The notes under the pieces: model-generated
What the model was told of the DNA's origin: nothing
What the model saw: only the letters and a program-made list of their open reading frames with translations
Database searches by the model: none
Position numbers and translations under genes: made by a program
From: Nocardioides alkalitolerans
Lineage (GTDB): Bacteria > Actinomycetota > Actinomycetes > Propionibacteriales > Nocardioidaceae
NCBI GenBank assembly: GCA_038184435.1
Contig: CP116227.1
Coordinates: 1,517,501-1,581,500, forward strand
Direction of reading: 5' to 3'
Length of the DNA: 64,000 nt
Shown here: positions 8,443 through 16,442 of the stretch, one piece after another
Layout: every line of letters begins with the position of its first letter
Position numbering within the stretch: the stretch's first letter is position 1

Positions 8443-8871
8443 TCAGCTCGCCGGGACGGCGGCGCCGACCGCGTGCCCTCGTCGTCGCCACGCCGCCTCG
8501 GCCGCGTCGGCCTCGTCACCCGGGACGAGCACCCAGAGCGCGTCGTACGTCGTCAGCGGGGTCGCGGCGATGCCCTCGTCCGCGAGCGGGGCGAGCACGT
8601 CCGGCAGGAGCGCGGCGCTCTCCGCCACGGTCCGCTCGCCGCCCAGCTGGAACGCGGTGAACGGGCGCACGCTGCGGGCCTTCGTCGGCACGTTGCGCGC
8701 CGCGCAGAGCACCGTCGTCTCCGTCGCCGTGGCCGTCACCTGGAAGACCGACGAGGACTCCGCCCACGCGGGGATGGTGGAGCCGGGTCCGAGGCGCACG
8801 ATCGCGAGGGTCTCGGGGAAGCGGGCGAGCTCGTACGTCGCGGGCCGGGTCTCGTCCTGCGGGGCGCTCAC
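8443..8871 (-). CDS. ACT-domain protein (CASTOR/COG3603-like) inside the arginine operon
   Basis: A 142-residue protein with two predicted ACT-like halves. The first holds YELARFPETLAIVRLGPG and PAWAESSSVFQVTATATE; the second holds PLADEGIAATPLTTYDALWVLVPG. This layout matches the small bacterial ACT proteins related to the CASTOR arginine sensors of animals, which bind an amino acid between ACT domains. Its GTG start overlaps the argC stop by 4 bp (GTGA), so it is co-translated with argC and lies upstream of argJ. Function is not established. Its position suggests arginine or acetyl-ornithine sensing, but binding residues cannot be assigned by eye. Confidence 0.8.
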   Translation of the reverse strand: MSAPQDETRPATYELARFPETLAIVRLGPGSTIPAWAESSSVFQVTATATETTVLCAARNVPTKARSVRPFTAFQLGGERTVAESAALLPDVLAPLADEGIAATPLTTYDALWVLVPGDEADAAEAAWRRRGHAVGAAVPAS

Positions 8872-9902
8872 GGGGCCAGCCCCACGGTCGACAGGCCGGT
8901 CGTCTCGTCGAGACCGAGGGCGAGGTTCATGCACTGCACGGCGGCGCCGCCGGTGCCCTTCGCGAGGTTGTCGACCGCACCCACGGCGACGAGTCGGTGG
9001 GCGGCCTCGTCGACGGTGACCTGCAGGTGCACCGCGTTGGACCCGAGGACCGACTGGGTCGCGGGCCACATCCCGGACGGCAGCACGTGGACGAAGGGCT
9101 CGTCGGCGTACGCCTTCGCGTAGACCTCGTGGGCCTCGTCGGCCGTGAGGTCGCCGGTCAGGGGGGCCGTGCAGGTGGCGAGGATGCCGCGCGCCATCGG
9201 CACCAGGAGCGGGGTGAAGCCGACCTTGAGGTCGGCGTCGGTCAGCCGACCCAGGTTCTGCCGGATCTCGGGGGTGTGGCGGTGGACGCCGCCCACGCCG
9301 TAGGCGCTCGCGTTGCCCATCACCTCGCTGCCGAGGAGGTGCGGCTTCGGGGCCTTGCCCGCCCCGGACGTGCCCGAGGCGGCGACGACGGTGAGGTCGC
9401 CGGTGACGAGGCCCGCGGCCACGGCGGGCGCGAACGTCAGCGTCGAGACCATCGGGTAGCAGCCGGGGACCGCGATGCGCCGCGCGCCGCGCAGCTGCTC
9501 CCGCTGACCCGCGAGCTCCGGGAGGCCGTACGGCCACGTGCCGGCGTGCGCCGAGCCGTAGAACCTCTCCCAGTCGGCGCCGTCGACGAGCCGGAAGTCG
9601 GCGCCGCAGTCGATGACGATCGTGTCGTCGCCCAGTGCCTCCGCGATCGGGGCGGACTGCCCGTGCGGCAGGCCGAGGAAGACCACGTCGTGGCCCGCCA
9701 GCGTCTCGGGGGTCGTCTCCTCGAGGACCCGGTCGGCGAGGGGCACCAGGTGCGGCTGCAGGGCGCCGAGCGACTGGCCGGCGTTGGAGCCGCCGGTGAG
9801 GGCACCGATGCGGACGTCCGGGTGGCCGAGGAGCAGCCGGAGGACCTCGCCGCCGGCGTACCCGCTCGCCCCGGCGACAGCGACGGAGAAGGGAGACGTC
9901 AT
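8868..9902 (-). CDS. argC: N-acetyl-gamma-glutamyl-phosphate reductase
   Basis: NADPH-dependent reduction of N-acetylglutamyl phosphate to the semialdehyde. About 344 residues: Rossmann motif VAVAGASGYAGGE near the N-terminus, catalytic cysteine in VPGCYP (Cys148), and HRHTPEI with the conserved His. It is the first gene of the arginine operon. Three in-frame ATGs (9902, 9908, 9914) lie next to or within the ARG box; none has a clear Shine-Dalgarno sequence, so a leaderless or weakly initiated message is possible. 9902 is chosen to match the usual N-terminus of the family. Confidence 0.93.
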   Translation of the reverse strand: MTSPFSVAVAGASGYAGGEVLRLLLGHPDVRIGALTGGSNAGQSLGALQPHLVPLADRVLEETTPETLAGHDVVFLGLPHGQSAPIAEALGDDTIVIDCGADFRLVDGADWERFYGSAHAGTWPYGLPELAGQREQLRGARRIAVPGCYPMVSTLTFAPAVAAGLVTGDLTVVAASGTSGAGKAPKPHLLGSEVMGNASAYGVGGVHRHTPEIRQNLGRLTDADLKVGFTPLLVPMARGILATCTAPLTGDLTADEAHEVYAKAYADEPFVHVLPSGMWPATQSVLGSNAVHLQVTVDEAAHRLVAVGAVDNLAKGTGGAAVQCMNLALGLDETTGLSTVGLAP

Positions 9903-9903
9903 G

Positions 9904-9937
9904 TGCATGAACATACATGGCCATGCATGAGCACGCG
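9904..9937. promoter_or_regulatory. argC: Tandem ARG boxes (ArgR operator) at argC start
   Basis: TGCATGAACATACA (9904-9917) is a near-palindrome with the half-site spacing of the actinobacterial ARG box (TGCAT-N4-ATGCA). Exactly 20 bp further out, TGCATGAGCACGCG (9924-9937) repeats the left half perfectly and the right half poorly. Two boxes two helical turns apart is the standard ArgR hexamer arrangement. The first box begins 1 bp from the argC start codon, so a bound repressor would cover the promoter and start region. ArgR itself is encoded in the same operon. Confidence 0.75.
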
Positions 9938-9975
9938 AATTCTTTCGCTTCGCGGGCGTGGCGCGGCCCGACACT

Positions 9976-10057
9976 TTCCCCGGCTGACCGGGGAACACGC
10001 CACTTCGACCATCAATTTTGATGGTCAAAGCGGTCGGTTCCCCGGTCAGCCGGGGAA
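9976..10057. repeat. Nested palindromic dispersed repeat, copy 1
   Basis: Two copies of a 20-bp palindrome (TTCCCCGG, 4-base loop, CCGGGGAA) at 9976-9995 and 10038-10057 flank a central inverted repeat GACCATCAA-TT-TTGATGGTC (10007-10026). The whole 82 bp can fold as one long hairpin or as three smaller ones. Positions 9976-10040 match 61756-61820 at 61 of 65 bases. It lies between the pheT stop and the argC operator. It could be a REP-like element or a transcription barrier between the two operons. Confidence 0.85.
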
Positions 10058-10083
10058 CCGACCACCTGCATGACCATCGACGG

Positions 10084-12591
10084 TCAGGCGCGGAGCGCGG
10101 CTCCGGTGCGCTCGGTGGCGAGGGCGACGGCGGCGTCGCGCGCGGCGGCCGCCTCGCCCTCGGCCAGGGTGCGGTCGAGGGCGCGGAACCGCAGCGCGAA
10201 CGCGAGCGACTTCTTGCCCTCGGGCACGCCGGCACCGGTGTAGACGTCGAACAGGCGCAGCGACTCGAGCAGCGCGCCCGCGCCCTCGCGCAGCGCCGCC
10301 TCGACGTCGCCCGCCGGCACCGCCGCGTCGACGAGGAGGGCGACGTCCTCCTTGGCGACGGGGTACGTCGAGAACACCGGTCCCCGCACCGCCTCCGGCA
10401 CGGCGGCCAGCAGCAGGTCGAGGTCGAGCTCCGCCGCGGACGTGCGCGGCGGCAGGCCGAGACGCGTCACCACGCGGGGGTGCAGCTCGCCCGCGTGGCC
10501 CAGCGTCGTGGAGGTGCCGTCCGCGCCGACCAGCACGACCTTGGCGCAGCGCCCCGGGTGCCAGGGCGCGAGCTGGTCGTTCTCGACCCGCACCTCCACG
10601 CCGAGCTCGCCCGCCAGGTCGCGGACGACGCCGACGACGTCGACCCAGTCGGCGTCGCGGCCCGCACCCCACCAGCCGGCGTTCTCCCGCTGGCCCCCGA
10701 TGACGACGGCCAGGTGCAGCGGCTGGCGCGGCAGGGCCGCGAGCAGGGCGGCCAGCTCGTCGTCGGTCGGGCGCCAGTCGACGCCGAGCAGCGGCGCGGC
10801 GACGTCCGAGGCGAACGCGACCGTGCCCGTCTCGAACAGCGCGACACCCGGGAGGCCGCGGCCCGTGTTGCGCGCGGCGGCGGCGAGCGTGCCGGTGAGC
10901 AGCGTGGTCGTGTAGACCGGCTCCTCCGTGGAGAGCGGGTTGGCGAGCCGCACGGTGCGGCGCCGCTCGTCGTCCGCCGGCACCTCGAGCGCCTCGAGCG
11001 CCGCCTCGCCCGTGAACGGGAAGCTCACCACCTCGACGAGGCCCGCGCCGGCGAGCGCACGCCCGACCCGGCGCCGCAGTCGCTGCTCCCGGGTCAGGCC
11101 GCGTCCGGCGGTCGGGGTCGGCAGGACCGACGGGACCGCGCCGTACCCGACGATGCGGACGACCTCCTCGACCATGTCGAAGGGGTCGGTGAGGTCGGGA
11201 CGCCACGGCGGCACCGTGACCGTCAGCGCCGCGTCGTCGCCCTCGACCCGACAGCCGACCGCCTCCAGGTGGCGGCGCGTGGTGGCGGCGTCGATGGCGA
11301 TGCCCGACACCCGGGCCGGCAGGTCGGCGGCCACGGTGACCGTGGTCGGCGCCGGCGGGGTGCCGACGACGGTCACGCCCGGCTCGGCCGTGCCGCCGCC
11401 GTGGGCGACGAGGAGCTCGACCACCCGGTCGGCCGCGGCCTCGCAGATGGTGGGGTCGACGCCACGCTCGTTGCGCTTGCCGGCCTCGGAGGTGATCTTG
11501 TGGCGGCGCCCGGTGCGGAACATGGAGACCGCGTCCCAGTGGGCGGCCTCCACGAGCACCCGGGTCGTCGTCGACGACATCTCGGTCGTCTCGCCGCCCA
11601 TGACGCCACCGAGCCCGATGATCCCCGAGTCGTCCGTCACGACGAGGTCCTCGGGGCTCAGCGCACGGTCGGTGCCGTCGAGGGTCGTGAGCCGCTCCCC
11701 CGCCGTCGCGCGACGGACGCGGACGGTGCCGCGGACCTTGTCCGCGTCGTACCCGTGGATCGGGCGACCCGTCTCCAGCATCACGTAGTTCGTCACGTCG
11801 ACCGCGAGCGAGATCGGCCGCATGCCGGCGAGCTGGATGCGACGGGCCATCCAGTCGGGCGTCGGCGCCGTCGGGTCGAAGCCCGAGACGGTGCGGGCCA
11901 CGAACACCGGGCAGCCGTCGGGGTCGTCGACGACCACCGGGTGGCCCTCGCCGTCGGCGGCGGGGACGGGGCGGTCGACGGGGTCGGAGTACGGCGCGTC
12001 GAACGCCAGCGCCGCCTCCCGCGCCACGCCGCGCAGGGACAGCGCGTAGGCCCGGTCGGGGTTGATCTCGAACTCGATGACCTCGTCGCGCAGCGGGAGC
12101 AGCGCGAACGCGTCGTCGCCGGGCGCGCCCGCGTCGGCCGGGAGCACGATGATCCCGTCGCTCGCGCCGCCGAAGCCCGCGGGCAGGCCGAGCTCGGCCG
12201 CGGAGCAGATCATGCCGGCCGAGAGGTGCCCGTAGGTCTTGCGCGCGGAGATCGCGAAGTCGCCCGGGAGGACGCCGCCGGGCAGCACGACGACGACGAG
12301 GTCGCCGGGCTCGAAGTTGTGCGCGCCACAGACGATGCCCTGCGGCTCGCCGGTGCCGTTGGCGTCGCCGACGTCGACGGTGCACCAGTTGATCGTCTTG
12401 CCGTTCTTCTGCGGCTCGGGCGACTTGGTGAGGACGCGCCCGACCACGAGCGGACCGGTGATGTCGTGGCCCGGCCGCTCGATGGCCTCGAGCTTGAGCC
12501 CGAGGTCGGTGAGCCGGCGGGCGAGCTCCTCCGTCGTCACGTCGGCCGGCAGGTCGACATGCTCGCGGATCCAGGAGACGGGTGCCTTCAT
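10084..12591 (-). CDS. pheT: Phenylalanine-tRNA ligase beta subunit
   Basis: Large subunit of the heterotetrameric PheRS; carries tRNA binding and editing functions. The 835 residues have the expected order: N-terminal tRNA-binding OB-fold (about 40-155; VGRVL, GIVCGAHNF), B3/B4 editing core (about 210-390, with DVTNYVMLETGRPIHGYDAD), B5 domain (about 410-480) and a C-terminal ferredoxin-like anticodon domain (about 740-835, FSTYPVAKEDVALLV). The start MKAPVSWIREHV is the family standard. It follows pheS with one base between stop and start. Confidence 0.97.
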   Translation of the reverse strand: MKAPVSWIREHVDLPADVTTEELARRLTDLGLKLEAIERPGHDITGPLVVGRVLTKSPEPQKNGKTINWCTVDVGDANGTGEPQGIVCGAHNFEPGDLVVVVLPGGVLPGDFAISARKTYGHLSAGMICSAAELGLPAGFGGASDGIIVLPADAGAPGDDAFALLPLRDEVIEFEINPDRAYALSLRGVAREAALAFDAPYSDPVDRPVPAADGEGHPVVVDDPDGCPVFVARTVSGFDPTAPTPDWMARRIQLAGMRPISLAVDVTNYVMLETGRPIHGYDADKVRGTVRVRRATAGERLTTLDGTDRALSPEDLVVTDDSGIIGLGGVMGGETTEMSSTTTRVLVEAAHWDAVSMFRTGRRHKITSEAGKRNERGVDPTICEAAADRVVELLVAHGGGTAEPGVTVVGTPPAPTTVTVAADLPARVSGIAIDAATTRRHLEAVGCRVEGDDAALTVTVPPWRPDLTDPFDMVEEVVRIVGYGAVPSVLPTPTAGRGLTREQRLRRRVGRALAGAGLVEVVSFPFTGEAALEALEVPADDERRRTVRLANPLSTEEPVYTTTLLTGTLAAAARNTGRGLPGVALFETGTVAFASDVAAPLLGVDWRPTDDELAALLAALPRQPLHLAVVIGGQRENAGWWGAGRDADWVDVVGVVRDLAGELGVEVRVENDQLAPWHPGRCAKVVLVGADGTSTTLGHAGELHPRVVTRLGLPPRTSAAELDLDLLLAAVPEAVRGPVFSTYPVAKEDVALLVDAAVPAGDVEAALREGAGALLESLRLFDVYTGAGVPEGKKSLAFALRFRALDRTLAEGEAAAARDAAVALATERTGAALRA

Positions 12592-12592
12592 C

Positions 12593-13702
12593 TCAGATCT
12601 CCGTTCCGAAGGCCGTGGCGAAGCGGACGTCGCCCTCGAAGAAGGCGCGCAGGTCCTCCACGCCGTGGCGGAACATCAGGGTGCGGTCGATGCCCATGCC
12701 GAAGGCGAAACCGGTGTAGCGCTCCGGGTCGACGCCGCACGCGACGAGCACGCGCGGGTTCATGACGCCGCAGCCGCCCCACTCGATCCAGCCCTCGCCC
12801 CGGCACGTGCGGCAGGTGGCGCCGTCGGCGTCCACCGTCGTCCCGCGGCACACGAAGCAGACGAGGTCGACCTCGGCGCTCGGCTCGGTGAAGGGGAAGA
12901 ACGACGGGCGGAAGCGCGTCGAGATGCCCTCGCCGAACATGGCGGCGGCGAAGTGGTCGAGCGTGCCCTTGAGGTGGGCCATCGTGATGCCCTCGTCGAT
13001 GGCGATGCCCTCCACCTGGTGGAACATCGGGGAGTGGGTCGCGTCGTACTCGTCCGTGCGGAAGACGCGGCCCGGGCAGGCGACGTAGATCGGCGGCGTG
13101 CGCGTCAGCATCGTGCGCGCCTGCACCGGCGACGTGTGCGTGCGCAGCACGACGTGGTTCTCGGCCGGGTCGGTCCAGAACGTGTCCTGCATCGTGCGCG
13201 CCGGGTGGTCGGGCCCCAGGTTGAGCGCGTCGAAGTTCAGCCACTCCGCCTCGAGCACCGGCCCCTCGGCGATCTCCCAGCCCATGGCGACGAACACGTC
13301 GGCGATGCGCTCGGCGCCCGTGGTCAGGGGGTGCCGCGCGCCGCGCGGGCGGCGGTCGACGGCGACCGTCACGTCGACGGTCTCCTCCGCGAGCATCCGC
13401 TCCTCGTGCTCGACCTCGAGCACGGCCTGCCGGGCGGCGAGCGCCTGGTTGACCGCGCCGCGGGCCTTGCCGACCCGCTGGCCGGCGTCCTTGCGGGCCT
13501 GGGGCGGCAGGGCGCCGATCTCGCGGTTGGCGAGGGCGAGCGGGGAGCGGTCACCGGTGTGCTCGATGCGCACCTGCTTCAACGCGTCGAGGTCGGTCGC
13601 GGCGGCGACGGCGGCGAGGGCCGCCTCGGTCATCGCCTCGACCTCCTCGGCCTTCAGCGGGGTCACCTCGACGGGATCGAACTCGTTGTTGGGGCCGGAC
13701 AT
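12593..13702 (-). CDS. pheS: Phenylalanine-tRNA ligase alpha subunit
   Basis: Catalytic subunit that activates phenylalanine and charges tRNA-Phe. Its 369 residues hold an N-terminal coiled coil (about 15-105), then the class II core: motif 2 around FRTDEYDATHSPMFHQVEG and motif 3 in GFAFGMGIDRTLMFRHGV. A CFVCRG...CRTC cluster (about 285-300) is a zinc-type pair found in many actinobacterial PheS proteins. A TAGACT -10-like hexamer lies at 13777-13782, upstream of the start and overlapping the stop of the neighbouring exporter gene. No T-box was recognised. Confidence 0.97.
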   Translation of the reverse strand: MSGPNNEFDPVEVTPLKAEEVEAMTEAALAAVAAATDLDALKQVRIEHTGDRSPLALANREIGALPPQARKDAGQRVGKARGAVNQALAARQAVLEVEHEERMLAEETVDVTVAVDRRPRGARHPLTTGAERIADVFVAMGWEIAEGPVLEAEWLNFDALNLGPDHPARTMQDTFWTDPAENHVVLRTHTSPVQARTMLTRTPPIYVACPGRVFRTDEYDATHSPMFHQVEGIAIDEGITMAHLKGTLDHFAAAMFGEGISTRFRPSFFPFTEPSAEVDLVCFVCRGTTVDADGATCRTCRGEGWIEWGGCGVMNPRVLVACGVDPERYTGFAFGMGIDRTLMFRHGVEDLRAFFEGDVRFATAFGTEI

Positions 13703-13779
13703 CGGGGCCTTTCCGCGGTGGGCGAGCTGCAGGAGGGCGCCGTCGTCGCGAGCTCGCGGCCGACGGGCCGCGGGTCAGT

Positions 13780-14763
13780 CTAGGAAGTGGCGCGGGTGCG
13801 GGGCGAACCGGTTACGGGTACGGCGCGCACGAGGTCCTCCGCGGACCGGCGCGCCACCGGGGCGGGGGTCGCGGGACGCGCCGCGGGTGGCGCCACGGGT
13901 CGCGCCGCGGGTCGCGCCGGGAGGTTGGCGGCGACGACGGCGGCGAGGACCACCATGATCCCGAGGGCCTGGACCAGACCCAGGTGCTCGCCACCGAGGA
14001 GCGTGCCGAGCAGCACCCCCGTGACCGGATTGAGCAGGCCGATGACCCCGACCTCCACGACGCCGAGACGGCTCAGCCCGTTGAACCAGCAGACGAACGC
14101 CAGCGCCGTGGTGACCAGCGAGAGGTAGGCGTAGCCCGCGACCGCGGGGGCGTCCACCGCCGGCGGCGCGCCCTCGAGGAGCGGGGCCGCGACGAGCAGA
14201 CCGGCGCCGCCTGCGACGAGCTGCCACGCGGTGGACGCGACGACCGGGACGGGGTCGATGCGGTTCCAGCGGCGGGCGAGCAGGAAGCCCACGCTGGAGG
14301 AGAGGAGCGCGGCGCCCGACGCGGCGAGCCCCCAGCCGTCGGGCGCACCGACCGCTCCCCCGACGACGAGCACGACGCCGCCGAGGCCCACGACCGAGGC
14401 GACGACGCCCTGGAGCCGGGGACGGTCGCCCTCGATCGCCCAGGCCATCGCGAGCATCACCAGCGGCGCGCCGGCCATGACCACCGAGGCGACGCTGGAC
14501 GGCAGGCGCTGCGCCGCGACGTACACGAGCCAGAAGAAGAGACCCACGTTCGTCGTGCCCAGCAGCATGGCGCGCCCCCACCACGCGCCCCGCGGCAGAC
14601 GCCGCGCGAGCAGCAGGAGCAGGAGTCCCGCCGGAGCGGCACGGAGGGCGGCACCCCAGACGGCGGCGTCGGCCGGCAGGGCGTGCTTGGTGACGAAGTA
14701 GGTGCTCCCCCACGCGATCGGGGCGATCGCGGTGATCAGGGTCCAACGGAGTTTCGCTTCCAC
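13780..14763 (-). CDS. EamA/DMT-family membrane exporter
   Basis: Ten predicted membrane helices in two EamA halves, typical of drug/metabolite transporters that export amino acids or small solutes. The N-terminus has IAPIAWGSTYFVTKHALP, the conserved first-helix motif of the family, and LVTTALAFVCWFNGLSRLG falls in the second half. The C-terminal tail (about 285-327) is rich in Pro/Ala/Arg and probably cytosolic. It is divergent from a marR gene with only 40 bp between the two GTG starts, so the regulator probably controls it. Substrate unknown. Confidence 0.88.
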   Translation of the reverse strand: MEAKLRWTLITAIAPIAWGSTYFVTKHALPADAAVWGAALRAAPAGLLLLLLARRLPRGAWWGRAMLLGTTNVGLFFWLVYVAAQRLPSSVASVVMAGAPLVMLAMAWAIEGDRPRLQGVVASVVGLGGVVLVVGGAVGAPDGWGLAASGAALLSSSVGFLLARRWNRIDPVPVVASTAWQLVAGGAGLLVAAPLLEGAPPAVDAPAVAGYAYLSLVTTALAFVCWFNGLSRLGVVEVGVIGLLNPVTGVLLGTLLGGEHLGLVQALGIMVVLAAVVAANLPARPAARPVAPPAARPATPAPVARRSAEDLVRAVPVTGSPRTRATS

Positions 14764-14798
14764 GGAAGGGATAATGCCTTCCAGGAAAGGTATATTCC
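14764..14798. promoter_or_regulatory. Interleaved GGAA/TTCC inverted repeats between EamA and marR
   Basis: The 40-bp divergent promoter region is packed with inverted repeats: GGAAGG-N7-CCTTCC (14764-14782), TTCC-A-GGAA (14779-14787) and GGAA-N7-TTCC (14784-14798). AT-rich GATAAT and TATATT between them look like -10 elements. This is what a MarR operator controlling both genes should look like. Binding by the adjacent MarR protein is inferred. Confidence 0.65.
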
Positions 14799-14803
14799 CG
14801 GTC

Positions 14804-15301
14804 GTGGAACGAGAGCCCGATCACGTCGACCGGATCCAGGAGCAGTGGGCGCGCGAGCGCCCCGACCTGGACACCTCCCCCCAGGGCCTCATCGGTCGCA
14901 CGCACCGGCTCGCGGACCGGCTGATGGACGAGCTGCTGGTCGTCTACCGCCGGCACGGGCTCGGCCAGGGCGAGTTCGACGTGCTCGCGACGCTGCGCCG
15001 GGCCGGGGACCCGTTCGAGCTCACGCCGAGCGCGCTCGCGCAGACCACCATGGTGACGAGCGGCGCGGTGACCAAGCGGCTCGACCGGCTCGAGGCCGCG
15101 GGCCTGGTGCGCCGCCAGCCGAGCGACCTGGACGGCCGGGGCCGCGTCGTCGGCCTGACCGAGGCGGGGCGTCGGCTCATCGACCAGGCCTACACGGAGC
15201 ACATGGAGAACGAGCACCGCCTCGTCGCCGGGCTCGACGCCGACGAGCGCGCGCAGCTCGAGCACCTGCTGCGCCGCTGGGCGGCGTCGCTCGACGCCTG
15301 A
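14804..15301 (+). CDS. MarR-family transcriptional regulator
   Basis: A 165-residue winged-helix regulator. GQGEFDVLATLRRAG (helix 2), LTPSALAQTTMVTSGAVTKR (recognition helix, about 75-95) and the wing RRQPSDLDGRGRVVGLT follow the MarR pattern. The GTG start at 14804 (VEREPDHVDRIQ) excludes upstream codons that would overlap the operator. It is expected to repress itself and the divergent EamA exporter and to be released by a small ligand, but no ligand can be named. Confidence 0.9.
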   Translation: MEREPDHVDRIQEQWARERPDLDTSPQGLIGRTHRLADRLMDELLVVYRRHGLGQGEFDVLATLRRAGDPFELTPSALAQTTMVTSGAVTKRLDRLEAAGLVRRQPSDLDGRGRVVGLTEAGRRLIDQAYTEHMENEHRLVAGLDADERAQLEHLLRRWAASLDA

Positions 15302-15305
15302 GGCG

Positions 15306-15333
15306 GGACCGGCCCTCCCCGGCTCCCCGGTCC
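15306..15333. terminator. Hairpin between convergent marR and histidine-kinase genes
   Basis: GGACCGG (15306-15312) and CCGGTCC (15327-15333) can pair over a 14-base loop just past the marR stop and before the end of the opposing kinase gene. There is no U-tract, as is common for GC-rich actinobacterial terminators. It could serve both directions. Confidence 0.4.
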
Positions 15334-15338
15334 GATCA

Positions 15339-15374
15339 GTCGTCGCCTCGGTCGTCGCCTCGGTCGTCACCTCA
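15339..15374. repeat. 12-bp tandem repeat at the 3' end of the histidine-kinase gene
   Basis: Two perfect GTCGTCGCCTCG units and one degenerate GTCGTCACCTCA unit run into the kinase stop codon. Copy-number change would shift only the non-coding tail. It is noted as a possible slippage tract. Confidence 0.6.
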
Positions 15375-16433
15375 GTCGTCGTCGCGGACAACCGGCCAGG
15401 TCACGGCCACCCGCGCCCCGCCGTCCGCGGTCTCGCCGATCTCGGTGGTGCCCCCGTGGGCGCCGACGAGACCGCCGACGAGGTACATCCCGAGCCCCGA
15501 CCCGCCCGCCTGTCCGAAGTGCCAGAACTTCGTGAACACGCGGCGCCGGATCTCCTCCGGGATCCCCCGGCCCTCGTCGTCCACCGTGATGCGCACGGCG
15601 GCGCCGTCGCTCGTGGGCGCCAGCCGCACGAGCACCGTGCCCTCCCCGTGCCGCACCCCGTTCTCGACCAGGTTGGTGAGCACCTGGGTGAACTTGTCGG
15701 GGTCGGCCAGCACGGGCTCCAGCTCGCCGTCGACCTCGAGGGAGACGGTGCGCGACGTACCGGCCCCCACGGAGCAGACCACGCGTCCGGCCAGCTCGGC
15801 GGCGTCGCACGGGCGGCGGTGCAGCGACAGCCGGCCCGTGTCGATGCGCGCCACGTCGAGCAGCTCGGTGATGAGGCGGCTGAGGCGGTCGGCGTCCGCG
15901 TTGACGGTGGTGAGCATCAGCCGCTTCTGCTCGTCGTTGAGGACGTCCCAGCGGTTGAGCATCGCCTGCACGAAGCCCTTGACCCCGGTCAGCGGGGACC
16001 GCAGCTCGTGGGCGACGGTGGCCACCAGGTCGGAGCGCTCGCGGTCGAGCCGCTCCCGCCCCCGTCCCGAGCGGAGCGTCACCGCCACCCGCACGACGGC
16101 TCCCTCGGCGTCGCGCACGATGCGGGCCGCGGTCAGCACCTCGTGCCCGTCGGGCAGCAGCCACGACTGCTCGGGCACGCCGACGCGCGTGCGCAGGCTC
16201 CCGTACGGCGCGTTGTAGCGCACCCAGTCGCAGCCCTCGGTGTTGAGGAGCACCAGCACGTCGGCCAACGGCCGCCCGTGCGCCTCGGCCGCCGGGACGT
16301 GCAGCCAGCGGGCCGCCGCGGCGTTGACGTGGGTGACGATCCCGTCGGCGTCCGCGATCACGACGCCGTCGGGCAGCGCGTCGACGAGGTCGCAGACGGT
16401 CAGGTCGTCGGTGCGGGGCCCCGTCGCGTCCAT
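15372..16433 (-). CDS. Soluble PAS-containing sensor histidine kinase
   Basis: A 353-residue kinase without membrane helices, so a cytosolic sensor. It has an N-terminal PAS domain (about 10-125, PDGVVIADADGIVTHVNAAA), a HisKA dimerisation helix with the phospho-acceptor in VATVAHELRSPLTG (His142), and a C-terminal ATPase domain with N box NLVENGVRH, G1 DEGRGIPEE and G2 GSGLGMYLV. No response regulator lies nearby, making it an orphan here. It sits 9 bp downstream of the TrmH-type methyltransferase, an arrangement common in actinobacteria near pheST/rplT. Signal and partner are unknown. Confidence 0.9.
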   Translation of the reverse strand: MDATGPRTDDLTVCDLVDALPDGVVIADADGIVTHVNAAAARWLHVPAAEAHGRPLADVLVLLNTEGCDWVRYNAPYGSLRTRVGVPEQSWLLPDGHEVLTAARIVRDAEGAVVRVAVTLRSGRGRERLDRERSDLVATVAHELRSPLTGVKGFVQAMLNRWDVLNDEQKRLMLTTVNADADRLSRLITELLDVARIDTGRLSLHRRPCDAAELAGRVVCSVGAGTSRTVSLEVDGELEPVLADPDKFTQVLTNLVENGVRHGEGTVLVRLAPTSDGAAVRITVDDEGRGIPEEIRRRVFTKFWHFGQAGGSGLGMYLVGGLVGAHGGTTEIGETADGGARVAVTWPVVRDDD

Positions 16434-16442
16434 GCGGGGATC

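Noticed and set aside
13703..13780. T-box or attenuator upstream of pheS
   Set aside because: No T-box sequence, specifier loop or U-tract terminator; the region is short and mostly overlaps the neighbouring stop codon.
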